Below are positions 9,853 to 18,363 of a DNA stretch of 64,000 nt, piece after piece. The stretch spans positions 62,001 through 126,000 of the forward strand of contig NZ_FSRC01000004.1 of the NCBI RefSeq assembly GCF_900129785.1, written 5' to 3'. The notes under the pieces are model-generated. The model saw nothing but the letters and a program-made list of their open reading frames with translations. It was not told the DNA's origin and ran no database searches. The stretch comes from Algoriphagus halophilus (GTDB taxonomy: Bacteria > Bacteroidota > Bacteroidia > Cytophagales > Cyclobacteriaceae). The position numbers and the translations under genes are program-made. The number at the start of each line of letters is the position of its first letter. Within the stretch, counting starts at the first letter, position 1.

Positions 9853-10079
9853 TGAAAGTCTATTCAAAACAACAGCTTGCCCTGAGAAATGGACAAGATA
9901 AACCTGAAATTTGGGTTGCTTTTCAAGGAGTGATTTATGATGTTACCCAGTCCAGAATGTGGCGAAATGGAAAACATTATGAGCATTGGGCTGGCCAGGA
10001 TTTAACGGAAGAGTTTGCGGATGCTCCACATAACACCAGGGTATTTGAGAAATTTAAAGCAATCGGACAATTAGGATGA
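9849..10079 (+). CDS. Cytochrome b5-like heme/steroid-binding domain protein
   Basis: This 76-residue protein is a stand-alone cytochrome b5-like domain, close to the small MAPR/b5-like versions. It shows the family hallmarks WVAFQGVIYDVTQS near residue 22 and HYEHWAGQDLTEEFADAPH near residues 43-61. Such domains bind heme or hydrophobic ligands; whether this one binds heme is not proven. ATGATGA overlaps the previous stop, so translation is coupled, and its own stop overlaps the next ATG in the same way. No membrane anchor or signal peptide is seen, so it should be cytoplasmic. Its partner is probably one of the operon neighbours. Confidence 0.85.
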   Translation: MMKVYSKQQLALRNGQDKPEIWVAFQGVIYDVTQSRMWRNGKHYEHWAGQDLTEEFADAPHNTRVFEKFKAIGQLG

Positions 10080-10918
10080 TTTTAATAGCAGATAGCGGAT
10101 CGTCAAAGACGGATTGGAGAGTAATTGGAAAGAATGGGAAGATTAGCCAATATCGAGGTGTTGGATTTAATCCCTATTATCAAACCTCCGAAGAAATGGC
10201 CACTCACATGCGCCATGAGTTTTTGATGAATCTGGAAAATGAGATAAAAGAAATTTATTACTATGGTGCTGGTTGCTCTGTGGATTCCAGAAAGGAAGAA
10301 GTTGCCCAGGCCTTGAGAACCATATTCCCTAAAGCAAAAATTGCGGTAGATCATGATCTTGCTGCGGCTGCAAAAGCCACTTGTGGACATCAAGAGGGAA
10401 TTGCCTGTATTTTAGGCACTGGATCGAATAGCTGTGATTATGACGGTGAAAAGATAATTGATACGAGGCCAGCGCCAGGCTTCATATTAGGAGATCAAGG
10501 TGGGGGAGGTTATGTAGGACGTAAATTCCTCATGGATTTCATTAATGATGAAATGCCTATTGCCATAAAGGAAGAATTGGAGGATAAGCTAAAGTTAAAC
10601 GCGACTACTATTCAGGAGCATGTGTATAGGCAGCCTTTCCCAAATAGGTACATGGCAAGCTTTTGTCGTTTTATAACCGAGCATAAATCAGATCCATATT
10701 GCTATATGCTCTATTACAATGCCTTCATAGATTTTTTTAAGGTCCATGTAATGAAATACCAGAATTACAGAGACAAGCAAGTGAATTTTGTGGGCTCAAT
10801 TGCCTATTACAATAGCGATATATTAAGAAAAGCAGCAAGCGATTCCCAAATCACTACTAATATTATCATTGAAAGCCCTATTTCTGGCTTGACACTTTAC
10901 CATCAAGAGCAATTATGA
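10076..10918 (+). CDS. BadF/BadG/BcrA/BcrD-family kinase, probable N-acetylglucosamine/N-acetylmuramate kinase
   Basis: The 280-residue protein has the ASKHA sugar-kinase fold. An N-terminal phosphate-binding loop reads LIADSGSSKTDW. YYGAGC follows near residue 60, the second phosphate motif ILGTGSNS near residue 118, and the adenosine-side GDQGGGGYVGR motif near residue 142. Members phosphorylate amino sugars such as GlcNAc. Coupling to murQ by a four-base ATGA overlap suggests it makes MurNAc-6-phosphate or GlcNAc-6-phosphate during cell-wall recycling, in the manner of MurK. That is inference from context. It is slightly shorter than many GlcNAc kinases but no motif is missing. Confidence 0.88.
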   Translation: MILIADSGSSKTDWRVIGKNGKISQYRGVGFNPYYQTSEEMATHMRHEFLMNLENEIKEIYYYGAGCSVDSRKEEVAQALRTIFPKAKIAVDHDLAAAAKATCGHQEGIACILGTGSNSCDYDGEKIIDTRPAPGFILGDQGGGGYVGRKFLMDFINDEMPIAIKEELEDKLKLNATTIQEHVYRQPFPNRYMASFCRFITEHKSDPYCYMLYYNAFIDFFKVHVMKYQNYRDKQVNFVGSIAYYNSDILRKAASDSQITTNIIIESPISGLTLYHQEQL

Positions 10919-11730
10919 AAGTAACCGAGAGTTCTTCCCACTACGATAATCTCGAAAAAATGACTGTTATGGAGCTTCTTCATAACATCAACAAAGAAGA
11001 CCATTTAGTCCCTGTTGCAGTGAAATCTGTATTGCCGGAAATCAGCAGGCTGGTGGAACAGATTGTCCCAAGGATGGAAGCTGGTGGGAGATTAATTTAC
11101 ATCGGAGCAGGTACCAGTGGAAGATTGGGGATTTTGGATGCCTCAGAATGCCCTCCTACTTATGGCGTACCTCATGAATGGGTCATAGGGATTATTGCTG
11201 GAGGAGATACGGCGATCAGAATGGCAGTAGAAAATGCGGAGGATGATCCCAATCAGGCTTGGGAGGATATTCTCAAATATGGATTTAATTCTGATGATAC
11301 AGTCATAGGTATTGCTGCCTCCGGAACTACTCCTTATGTTATTGGAGGTGTCAAAATCGCAAAAGCAAAAGGCTTATTGACAGGATGCATCACCTGTAAT
11401 TTAGATACGCCTCTATCCAAAGAAGTGGACTATCCCATTGAAGTGGTTGTGGGACCTGAATTTGTTACTGGAAGTACGCGAATGAAGTCTGGAACAGCAC
11501 AGAAACTAGTGTTGAATATGATCTCTACGACGGTCATGATTAAGCTGGGCAAAGTGAAAGGAAATAAAATGGTGGATATGCAGCTTTCCAATGCCAAGTT
11601 GGTTCAACGAGGTACTAACATGATCATGGAAGCTACCGGTACTGATGAGGCTACGGCCAAAGAATTGCTCTTGACTCAAGGTTCAGTAAGGTTGGCAACA
11701 GAATACTTCTATAAACAAAAGGATTCTTAA
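10915..11730 (+). CDS. murQ: N-acetylmuramic acid 6-phosphate etherase
   Basis: MurQ cleaves the lactyl ether of MurNAc-6-phosphate to give GlcNAc-6-phosphate and D-lactate during peptidoglycan recycling. The 271-residue SIS-domain protein has the signature IGAGTSGRLGILDASECPP (residues 63-81), which includes probable acid Glu78. The second acidic cluster, ENAEDD, lies near residue 108. The GSTRMKSGTAQK sugar-phosphate loop is present. It is somewhat shorter than the ~300-residue enzymes of enterobacteria, missing part of the C-terminal helical region. It is the last gene of the four-gene operon and directly follows the putative sugar kinase, which would supply its substrate. Confidence 0.95.
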   Translation: MKVTESSSHYDNLEKMTVMELLHNINKEDHLVPVAVKSVLPEISRLVEQIVPRMEAGGRLIYIGAGTSGRLGILDASECPPTYGVPHEWVIGIIAGGDTAIRMAVENAEDDPNQAWEDILKYGFNSDDTVIGIAASGTTPYVIGGVKIAKAKGLLTGCITCNLDTPLSKEVDYPIEVVVGPEFVTGSTRMKSGTAQKLVLNMISTTVMIKLGKVKGNKMVDMQLSNAKLVQRGTNMIMEATGTDEATAKELLLTQGSVRLATEYFYKQKDS

Positions 11731-11784
11731 GTTCCTTCATTTTTTATTTTTGAAGTTAATGGTTATTAATTTCAGGAATGGGCG

Positions 11785-11792
11785 TATCTTTG
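11785..11792 (+). promoter_or_regulatory. Candidate -7 element for the pseudouridine synthase gene
   Basis: TATCTTTG followed by CAGCC matches the Bacteroidota -7 consensus well. It lies 72 bases before the ATG, leaving a leader of about 60 bases. No strong -33 TTG is seen. Confidence 0.5.
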
Positions 11793-11863
11793 CAGCCCAA
11801 TTAAGCATTTGATAGTCAATAGCTTATTTTAAACAAATAATCCAGCAGTGATGCTGCATACTT

Positions 11864-13252
11864 ATGAAAGGTAACAATCCAAAAAAACAGTTCTTTAAAG
11901 GCGATCATGCCGAAGAGCCGACTCAAAAAAATTCTAATAGAGGAGAAGCTAGAGGAAGAGGAAGAAAAACAGATTCAAGTGAACATGAGTTTGATCTTGG
12001 AAAAAGATCATTTGACAGCAAGAACAAAAGAGGAGGAAAATCTTCTTTTGATAAAAAGAAAAACTTTAATTCGGATGCTCCAAAAACCCTAGGAGAGAAG
12101 AAATTTGGAAGCAAATTCAAAAAATCCGAGGAGGGTTCTTTTGGAAACAAATCCTTCGGTGCTAAGAAGGGTGGTTTTTCAGGGAATAAATTCGAAAAGC
12201 GAGAAGAATCCGGGTTTTCTAAAAAGCCAGGATTTAAAAGCAAGGGAGACAAATTCAACAAAGAAGAGTTTGGTGCCAGTAAATTCGATAAGCCTTTCAA
12301 AAAAGAAGGTAAGGCTTCAGGATTTGGAAAGAAAGACAGTAAAGAAGGCTTAGTATATAAAGGGAGAGGTAAGGATCAACAACCTGTTTTTGCTCCTGGC
12401 AAAGCCAAGAAATTCCAAGGGAAAGCAGATTCTGCCGGCTTTGGAAGAAAAAGATTTAAAATTGACTCAGAGGCTCAAAACTCAAGGCCTGATTACAATT
12501 TTGACCAACTACCTTCCAAAAAATCCAAAACTAAGTCTGAGGATGGCTTGCTGAGATTGAATAAATATATTGCCAACGCGGGTATTTGTGGAAGAAGAGA
12601 AGCCGATCAATTGATTGCTCAAGGACTTATTTCTGTCAATGGACAAGTGGTTACAGAGCTTGGATTCAAGGTTAGCAGGACGGATAGAGTGGTGTATCAA
12701 GGAAGAAAGATCAACCCTGAGAAACCGGTATATGTACTCCTGAATAAGCCTAAGGATTTCATCACTACCACAGAGGATCCTTTAGAGAGAAAAACGGTTA
12801 TGGCTTTGGTTGGGAATGCATGTGAAGAGCGAATTTTTCCTGTGGGAAGGTTAGATCGAAACACTACTGGCTTATTGCTATTCACCAATGATGGGGAACT
12901 AGCAGCCAAGCTTTCACATCCCTCTAATCAAATCAAGAAAATCTATCAGGTAACCTTGGATAAGCCTTTAACTCATAATGATGAAAAAGCGATTTTGGAA
13001 GGTTTGACATTAGAGGATGGTGAGGTAGAGGTAGATGATATGCAAGTGTTATCCAAGGATAGATCCATTTTAGGATTGGAAATACATGTAGGAAGAAATC
13101 GAATTGTCAGAAGGATATTTGCGCATCTAGGTTACGAAGTAACAGCCTTGGATCGTGTCATGTATGCTGGTTTGGATAAAAAAGACCTAAAAAGAGGACA
13201 TTATCGATTCCTTTCAGAACAGGAAGTGATTCGCTTAAAGTTCTTTGTCTAA
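11864..13252 (+). CDS. rluB: RluB/RsuA-family rRNA pseudouridine synthase with long disordered N-terminus
   Basis: Large-subunit rRNA pseudouridine synthases of this family isomerise a uridine in 23S rRNA helix 80/81. The C-terminal ~240 residues hold an S4 RNA-binding domain (LRLNKYIANAGICGRREA, from about residue 228). The catalytic domain follows with GRLDRNTTGLLL, whose Asp is the nucleophile, and a late GRNRIVRRIFAHLG motif. The first ~220 residues are low complexity, dominated by Lys, Gly, Phe, Ser and Glu with recurring FG/KFxK motifs, and have no fold I recognise. Such basic tails are seen on Bacteroidota RluB proteins. The start ATG is the first good Met. RluB, rather than RluE or RluF, is the likely subtype. 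Confidence 0.9.
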   Translation: MKGNNPKKQFFKGDHAEEPTQKNSNRGEARGRGRKTDSSEHEFDLGKRSFDSKNKRGGKSSFDKKKNFNSDAPKTLGEKKFGSKFKKSEEGSFGNKSFGAKKGGFSGNKFEKREESGFSKKPGFKSKGDKFNKEEFGASKFDKPFKKEGKASGFGKKDSKEGLVYKGRGKDQQPVFAPGKAKKFQGKADSAGFGRKRFKIDSEAQNSRPDYNFDQLPSKKSKTKSEDGLLRLNKYIANAGICGRREADQLIAQGLISVNGQVVTELGFKVSRTDRVVYQGRKINPEKPVYVLLNKPKDFITTTEDPLERKTVMALVGNACEERIFPVGRLDRNTTGLLLFTNDGELAAKLSHPSNQIKKIYQVTLDKPLTHNDEKAILEGLTLEDGEVEVDDMQVLSKDRSILGLEIHVGRNRIVRRIFAHLGYEVTALDRVMYAGLDKKDLKRGHYRFLSEQEVIRLKFFV

Positions 13253-13257
13253 TATAG

Positions 13258-13279
13258 AAAGCTCCCAATTGGGAGCTTT
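13258..13279. terminator. Bidirectional terminator between pseudouridine synthase and thioredoxin genes
   Basis: A perfect palindrome with an AAAGCTCCC arm lies between two converging genes. T runs follow on the plus strand and, as the complement, on the minus strand. Confidence 0.85.
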
Positions 13280-13281
13280 TT

Positions 13282-13587
13282 TTATATAAAGCCTTTTAAG
13301 GCCTTTTCCAACTCTCTTTTGGGAAGAATGCCTCCCTTTCTCCAGAGGATTTTTCCTTTTTTAAATAAGATATAATGGGGGATAGAGCGGACTGCAAATT
13401 GTTGGGCCATCTGAGGGTGCTTATCAATATCCAGTTTGAGTAACTTGATTTTGCCTCCCAATTCATCCAATACTTCTTCTATGATAGGATCCATCGTTTG
13501 GCAAGGCCCACACCAGTTAGCTCTAAAGTCTACCAGCACGGCATCCATACTTTTACTGATGATATCCTTTGGTTTCTTTTTTGGCAT
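13282..13587 (-). CDS. Thioredoxin family protein
   Basis: This 101-residue cytoplasmic thioredoxin reduces disulfides in target proteins. It has the canonical WCGPC active site (Cys26, Cys29) and the cis-proline SIPHY motif near residue 69, followed by the beta-hairpin region FKKGKILWRKGG. The N-terminus is basic (MPKKKPKD) with no signal peptide. It is a single-gene unit that ends at the shared terminator and is separated from ompH/skp by another hairpin. It probably complements the main thioredoxin; exact targets are unknown. Confidence 0.92.
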   Translation of the reverse strand: MPKKKPKDIISKSMDAVLVDFRANWCGPCQTMDPIIEEVLDELGGKIKLLKLDIDKHPQMAQQFAVRSIPHYILFKKGKILWRKGGILPKRELEKALKGFI

Positions 13588-13602
13588 AAGTAAAAATAAA
13601 AA

Positions 13603-13636
13603 AAACCGGTTTTTCGTTGATTCGAAAAACCGGTTT
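13603..13636 (-). terminator. Terminator of the bamA-ompH operon
   Basis: Fourteen-base arms (13603-13616 and 13623-13636, AAACCGGTTTTTCG type) surround a six-base loop. Read on the minus strand, the hairpin is followed by a long T run, 20 bases after the second ompH stop. Confidence 0.9.
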
Positions 13637-13657
13637 ATCTTATTGAAGATAGGGGGA

Positions 13658-14203
13658 TTAGTTTCCTGCTGGAGGAGTAGGCATTTCTAAACCTAATTTA
13701 GCCAATACCAATTCAGTGAATTTATCCTCTTCTTTGGTATAAAGCAAAATCGGAGCTTGACCTGCTGTCTCTGCAAAAATATGTGTGTAGTTGTTTTCTG
13801 CAGCTACTGCATTGATCGCATTGATCACTTTAGTTTGAACTGGTTCTAGCAACTCACCTAATTTTCTCTGATAAGAAACCTGCGCATCTTGCTCATATTT
13901 CTGAAGATCAGACTGAAGTTTAGTAAGCTCACCTTCTTTAGCAGCTCTTGCCTCTTCTGTCATCGTTTGTGCAGCTTGTTGGTAGGTTTGAACCTGACGC
14001 TGAAAGTCTGCAGCTTTTGTTTGAATATTAGTTTGTAGCTGAGTTTGGTAATCCTGGATATCAGCTCCAATTTGTTCCATTTCTGGCATCAGATCCATGA
14101 TAAATTCCACATTGGTATACCCAATTTTGATTTCCTGAGCCTGAGCCGCGAATCCTACGCAAAGCAATGCAATTGCAGAAAGGATAACTTTTACTTTCAT
14201 CAT
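13658..14203 (-). CDS. OmpH/Skp-family periplasmic chaperone (second copy)
   Basis: Skp-like proteins hold unfolded outer-membrane proteins in the periplasm and pass them to BamA. The ~181-residue protein has a signal peptide ending at AAQAQ and a conserved IGYTNVEFIMDLMP segment. A long charged helical region (about residues 40-130) forms the Skp tentacle coiled coil, and a compact end follows. The first in-frame codon is at 14233, but the ATG-ATG pair at 14203/14200 starts cleanly at the signal peptide. It lies 13 bases after the first ompH copy, in the bamA operon, and ends with PTPPAGN. Confidence 0.93.
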   Translation of the reverse strand: MMKVKVILSAIALLCVGFAAQAQEIKIGYTNVEFIMDLMPEMEQIGADIQDYQTQLQTNIQTKAADFQRQVQTYQQAAQTMTEEARAAKEGELTKLQSDLQKYEQDAQVSYQRKLGELLEPVQTKVINAINAVAAENNYTHIFAETAGQAPILLYTKEEDKFTELVLAKLGLEMPTPPAGN

Positions 14204-14216
14204 TCTGTGTTTGTAT

Positions 14217-14747
14217 TTAATTGTTCTCTTCAATTCCTAATTCTTCCAAGATAAACTCTGAATAGTCATGTCTTGGATCTGTATAAATGATGGCTGAGGG
14301 TCCTGCTGCTTTATCAAACAATACCGCCAGTCCATTTTTTCTGGAAACTCTTTCAATGGCATCATAGATTTTGGACTGAAGCGGCTGAAGCAGTTCGGCC
14401 TGCTTCTGGTAATATTGTCCGTCAATCCCAAATATCCGACTATTGAAAGCCTGTGATTCCTGTTGTTTTTGCTTTATGTCTTCCAGCCTTTGCTGATACA
14501 TCTCTTCTGTTAGCAGTACTTCTTCAGCTTTCAATTGAACCAAGAGTTCTTTAATCTCTTTATCCAAATTTTGTGCCTCTTTCTTCCACTCATTACTGAG
14601 GTTCTGAAGCTCCTGCTGTATCACTTTGTAATCCGGATGCTTGTTCAGAATGTATTCTGAATCTATGTAACCGAACTTTTGAGCGCTTGCAGGCAGTACT
14701 TGCAATACAAAGAGCAGCAAAAATAGTATTTTCAATGATTTTTCCAT
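14217..14747 (-). CDS. OmpH/Skp-family periplasmic chaperone (first copy)
   Basis: The 176-residue protein has a signal peptide (residues 4-22, cleavage near PASAQ) and the family start FGYIDSEYILNKHPDYK. A Gln/Glu/Lys-rich coiled coil occupies about residues 45-110. ATG at 14747 is chosen over a TTG four codons upstream. It is divergent in sequence from the copy directly downstream, which suggests an old tandem duplication with specialised roles. It lies 91 bases after bamA, consistent with a chaperone pair feeding the BAM complex. Confidence 0.93.
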   Translation of the reverse strand: MEKSLKILFLLLFVLQVLPASAQKFGYIDSEYILNKHPDYKVIQQELQNLSNEWKKEAQNLDKEIKELLVQLKAEEVLLTEEMYQQRLEDIKQKQQESQAFNSRIFGIDGQYYQKQAELLQPLQSKIYDAIERVSRKNGLAVLFDKAAGPSAIIYTDPRHDYSEFILEELGIEENN

Positions 14748-14838
14748 GGCTATGGGCAAGTTTTAGAGGCTAGATTAAAGTCCTTAATTAGAAATTTAAT
14801 TTTGCATAAATTAACTATTCCGCAACCTTTTTCCATGC

Positions 14839-17535
14839 CTATCTGAATTGTTGTCCGATTGTAAAGTGGAATTGTGCTCCACTTCTTTCGGTGGTACCTG
14901 GAATAGCATCAAATCCATATCCCCAATCGACCCCTAACAATCCAAACGCCGGCATAAAGATTCTAGCACCCACCCCTGCTGATTTTTTCAAATCATATGG
15001 GTTGAAGTCTGCATAAGATCCCCAGTTATTTCCAGCTTCAGCAAATCCTAATAAGAAAATGGTGGCAGATGGATTAGGAGAAACCAAGAATCTTAATTCC
15101 ATTACGTATTTATTGTAAACAATACCTCCATAAGGATCGGCATCTTCCTGTCCCCTGGTATCACGTCCTGGAGTGATGGATTGGTTTTCATATCCTCTCA
15201 ATCCGATGATCTCTTGTCCCAAAGCAAAGTTGTTGAAGGTCATCCCATCTCCACCCATTACGAATCTTTCCAAAGGAATAATTCCGATTTTGTTGCCATA
15301 GGATCCAAGGAAACCCATATGCGCTCTTGCACTTGCTACGAATTTAGATGATCCGAATAGTGGGGTGTAGATGGATGCATCAAACATCCATTTGTGATAT
15401 TCTAGCCACTTGTACTTCTCCTGGTCAGTAGATTCACCGTCTATGTTTTTATTCAGAGAGGCGTACGGAGGAGTTAAGGAAGTGGAAAGAATGATATTGG
15501 AACCGAATCTTGGGAACGTAGGGTTGTCTACGTTATTTCTAGCTATCGTATTGTTAAACGTCAAACTGTTGGATGTACCAGTTGGGTAACTTAATCCAAA
15601 AGAGGTTCCAAATTGATCAAATTCATAAATCTGGAATTGGATGGAGTTACTGATACTAAAGTAATCATCTGGCCAAGTCACACGCTTTGCCAACCCAAGG
15701 GTCACCCCGGTGATTTTGAAGAATCCAAGTTCGTTACCAAAGTTTTGTTGATTATAGAAATCTACCTGTCTCTGTACCGAGTGGTTAAAACTGAAGCTCA
15801 ATGCCTGTGGCTTTTTACCACCAAACCAAGGTTCGGTCAAGGATACGGAGTAGTTCTGGAAACTTCTACCATTAGCCTGAACTCTTAAGGATAGCTTTTG
15901 TCCGTCTCCCACAGGAAGTGGATCCCATTTGGAGAAATCACCGATATTTCTGATCGAGAAGTTATTGAATACCAATCCTACGGTACCTACGAAGCCATAG
16001 AAACCACCCCAACCACCAGAAAGCTCAATCTGGTCATTAGGTCTTTCTTCCAGTTCAAAAGTAATATCTACTGTAGCAGCCTCGAAGTTTGGTCTTAAAT
16101 CAGGATTGATCTTTTCAGGATCAAAATACCCGAGGGTAGAAAGTTCACGGATAGTTCTTACCAACAAACTTCTATTAAATTTCTGACCAGGAAGAATTCT
16201 GATTTCACGCATGACCACGTGATCAGAGGTACGTTCATTCCCCTTGATGTTCACACTGTTTACCGTCACTTGTGGTCCTTCAAAGATTCTCATCTCCAAG
16301 TCAATAGAGTCACCAGCAACATTCACTTCCACTGGATCGATGCTAAAGAAAAGGTATCCGTCATCTTGGTACAAGGAACTCACATCATCACCCTTTTGAG
16401 GATCGTAATTAAGTCGCTTGTCAAGTAACTCTTTGTTGTAAACATCACCCTTTTGAATACCAAGTTTGGCTAAAAGTACAGGGTCTGGATGAATATAATT
16501 TCCTGTAAATGAAATATTTCTATAGTAGTATTTTCTGCCTTCTTCTATTTCAATATCGATGTTGATTTTATCCTCGTTGTAGTCATATACTGAATCTTCA
16601 AGGATTTCAGCATCTCTAAAACCTTTACTATTGTAAAAGTTGATGACACTGTTTTTGTCGTTGGCATATTCCTTTGGAATGTACTTGGACCCGTTGAAGA
16701 AATTCAGTTTGAAATTCTTGTTGATATAGGATTGTACATCCTCATTGGAGGCCGAATCTGTATGGAAAATGGTATTGGCATAATCAGAAGCATCTGCATC
16801 CAATGCTCTGGAATACAGGTCTTTGAAAATGCTTACTCTCGCATGTTCCTTCGTTTTCTTTAATTTCTTTTTGACTTTGGTATCCGCAATCTCCTCATTA
16901 CCATAAATGTTGATGGCATTGATTCTTACCTTGGAGTTCATGTCAACGTCAAATCGTAATTTCACACTGTTAGGAAGTGTGGTGTCTCTTTCTTGGAGTA
17001 TTTTGACGTCGGTATTTAAGTATCCTTTATCCAGGTAATATTTCTCGATGGTCCTTTTGGCAGAGTTGAGCACGTCATCTCTTACTACTCGGCCACGGAT
17101 GTTTACCTTATCGCGTAATTCACTTTCCTGGGTTTTATTCATCCCAGTAAACTCTACTCTTGAGAATCTTGGGCGCTCGGTTAAATCCAACAACAAATAG
17201 ATGTCATCGCCCTCTACTTTTGTCACAAGGATCTTTACGTCTCCAATAATTCCTTGGCCCCAAAGTTTTTTCAACGCATTGGAAATGGATTCACCAGGAA
17301 CTTCAATGGTGTCGTCAACTTTCAAACCAGATAGCGATATGATCGCAATTTCATCCAGTGTAGTCAAGCCGACCGCTTTAATCTCTGCGATTCTATAAGA
17401 CTGGGGTTTTTGATAATTCAACTCCAGGATATTGACAGGTTTTGAAGACGCATAGCGGCTTTGGCCCAATCGAATTTGCGCCATAGCTGAACTTGTCCAA
17501 ACCAGACAAAACAGAATCAGTAAACTTCTTTTCAT
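14839..17535 (-). CDS. bamA: Outer membrane protein assembly factor BamA
   Basis: BamA inserts beta-barrel proteins into the outer membrane. The 898-residue protein has a signal peptide (cleavage at SAMAQ) and five POTRA domains over about residues 45-480, for example YRIAEIKAVGLTTLDE and VNSVNIKGNERTSDHVVMREI. An Omp85 16-strand barrel with the GLRGYENQSI signature (VRGF/Y-type) makes up the rest. The first POTRA region is larger than in E. coli. It ends in GQQFR instead of a terminal aromatic. The in-frame codon at 17538 is TTG directly before ATG 17535, so ATG is used. The gene sits 4 bases after uppS and upstream of two Skp-like genes, the usual Bacteroidota arrangement. Confidence 0.97.
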   Translation of the reverse strand: MKRSLLILFCLVWTSSAMAQIRLGQSRYASSKPVNILELNYQKPQSYRIAEIKAVGLTTLDEIAIISLSGLKVDDTIEVPGESISNALKKLWGQGIIGDVKILVTKVEGDDIYLLLDLTERPRFSRVEFTGMNKTQESELRDKVNIRGRVVRDDVLNSAKRTIEKYYLDKGYLNTDVKILQERDTTLPNSVKLRFDVDMNSKVRINAINIYGNEEIADTKVKKKLKKTKEHARVSIFKDLYSRALDADASDYANTIFHTDSASNEDVQSYINKNFKLNFFNGSKYIPKEYANDKNSVINFYNSKGFRDAEILEDSVYDYNEDKINIDIEIEEGRKYYYRNISFTGNYIHPDPVLLAKLGIQKGDVYNKELLDKRLNYDPQKGDDVSSLYQDDGYLFFSIDPVEVNVAGDSIDLEMRIFEGPQVTVNSVNIKGNERTSDHVVMREIRILPGQKFNRSLLVRTIRELSTLGYFDPEKINPDLRPNFEAATVDITFELEERPNDQIELSGGWGGFYGFVGTVGLVFNNFSIRNIGDFSKWDPLPVGDGQKLSLRVQANGRSFQNYSVSLTEPWFGGKKPQALSFSFNHSVQRQVDFYNQQNFGNELGFFKITGVTLGLAKRVTWPDDYFSISNSIQFQIYEFDQFGTSFGLSYPTGTSNSLTFNNTIARNNVDNPTFPRFGSNIILSTSLTPPYASLNKNIDGESTDQEKYKWLEYHKWMFDASIYTPLFGSSKFVASARAHMGFLGSYGNKIGIIPLERFVMGGDGMTFNNFALGQEIIGLRGYENQSITPGRDTRGQEDADPYGGIVYNKYVMELRFLVSPNPSATIFLLGFAEAGNNWGSYADFNPYDLKKSAGVGARIFMPAFGLLGVDWGYGFDAIPGTTERSGAQFHFTIGQQFR

Positions 17536-17542
17536 CAATTAA

Positions 17543-18280
17543 TTAAGATTTAACTTGCTCACCTGTTTTACCAAATCGTCTTTCCCTTTTTTGGTAATCG
17601 AGGATCGCAGCGATCAGATGCTTTTCTCTAAAATCTGGCCATAACACTGGAGTAAAATGTAACTCTGTGTATGCCAGTTGCCACAACAGAAAATTGCTTA
17701 ATCTAAACTCTCCCGAAGTTCTGATCATTAATTCAGGATCAGGTATTCCGGCAGTTTCCAGATTGTCGGCAAACACTTCCTGAGAAATGTCCTCGACTTT
17801 TAATTTCCCGTCAGAGACTTTTTGAGCAATGCGTTTGGCTGCTTGGGTGAGTTCCCATTGTCCGCTGTAGCTAAGTGCTAAAACGAGCTTGAGACCGGTA
17901 TTCTGAGAGGTTTTTTCTTTCGCCTCGATTAGTTGATTATATGCTGATTTAGGAAGACTATTAATGTCTCCAATACTTTCCATAACGATATTATTTTTCA
18001 TCATCATTGGAACTTCATTGGCTATCGTTTTAACCAATAATGCCATTAGTCCCTCCACTTCATCTTTGGGACGAGACCAGTTTTCTGTGGAAAATGAAAA
18101 TAGAGTTAAGTACTTTACTCCCAAATTATTGGCTCCTTCTATTGCATCTCTTACAGCTTTGATAGCATGGTGGTGCCCGAAGATTCTCATGGCCCCCTTT
18201 TTCTTAGCCCAACGGCCATTGCCATCCATGATTATTGCAATATGTCGGGGGATTCTGTTTCGGTCTAATTCTTCCTTCAT
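17543..18280 (-). CDS. uppS: Isoprenyl transferase (undecaprenyl diphosphate synthase)
   Basis: UppS condenses isopentenyl diphosphate onto farnesyl diphosphate to make the C55 lipid carrier for peptidoglycan and O-antigen. The 245-residue protein has the cis-prenyltransferase motif HIAIIMDGNGRWA, with catalytic Asp19, and LFSFSTENWSRP. The C-terminal IRTSGEFRLSNFLLWQ metal/diphosphate motif is also present. ATG 18280 (MKEELDRNR) is better than the upstream in-frame start at 18319. It is nearly fused to bamA (4-base gap) and follows the DUF6089 gene. Confidence 0.97.
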   Translation of the reverse strand: MKEELDRNRIPRHIAIIMDGNGRWAKKKGAMRIFGHHHAIKAVRDAIEGANNLGVKYLTLFSFSTENWSRPKDEVEGLMALLVKTIANEVPMMMKNNIVMESIGDINSLPKSAYNQLIEAKEKTSQNTGLKLVLALSYSGQWELTQAAKRIAQKVSDGKLKVEDISQEVFADNLETAGIPDPELMIRTSGEFRLSNFLLWQLAYTELHFTPVLWPDFREKHLIAAILDYQKRERRFGKTGEQVKS

Positions 18281-18363
18281 TCCAGTTTTTTCCGAATACC
18301 TTAATTTTTGGAGGTACAAAAATGCTATTTCTTTTCCAATAATTTACCCTAAGGGTCAATTAA

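Noticed and set aside
11923..12300. A 125-codon minus-strand frame opposite the pseudouridine synthase tail
   Set aside because: Its Leu/Pro/Phe/Ser-rich composition is the mirror of the Lys/Phe/Gly low-complexity region, so it is a by-product.
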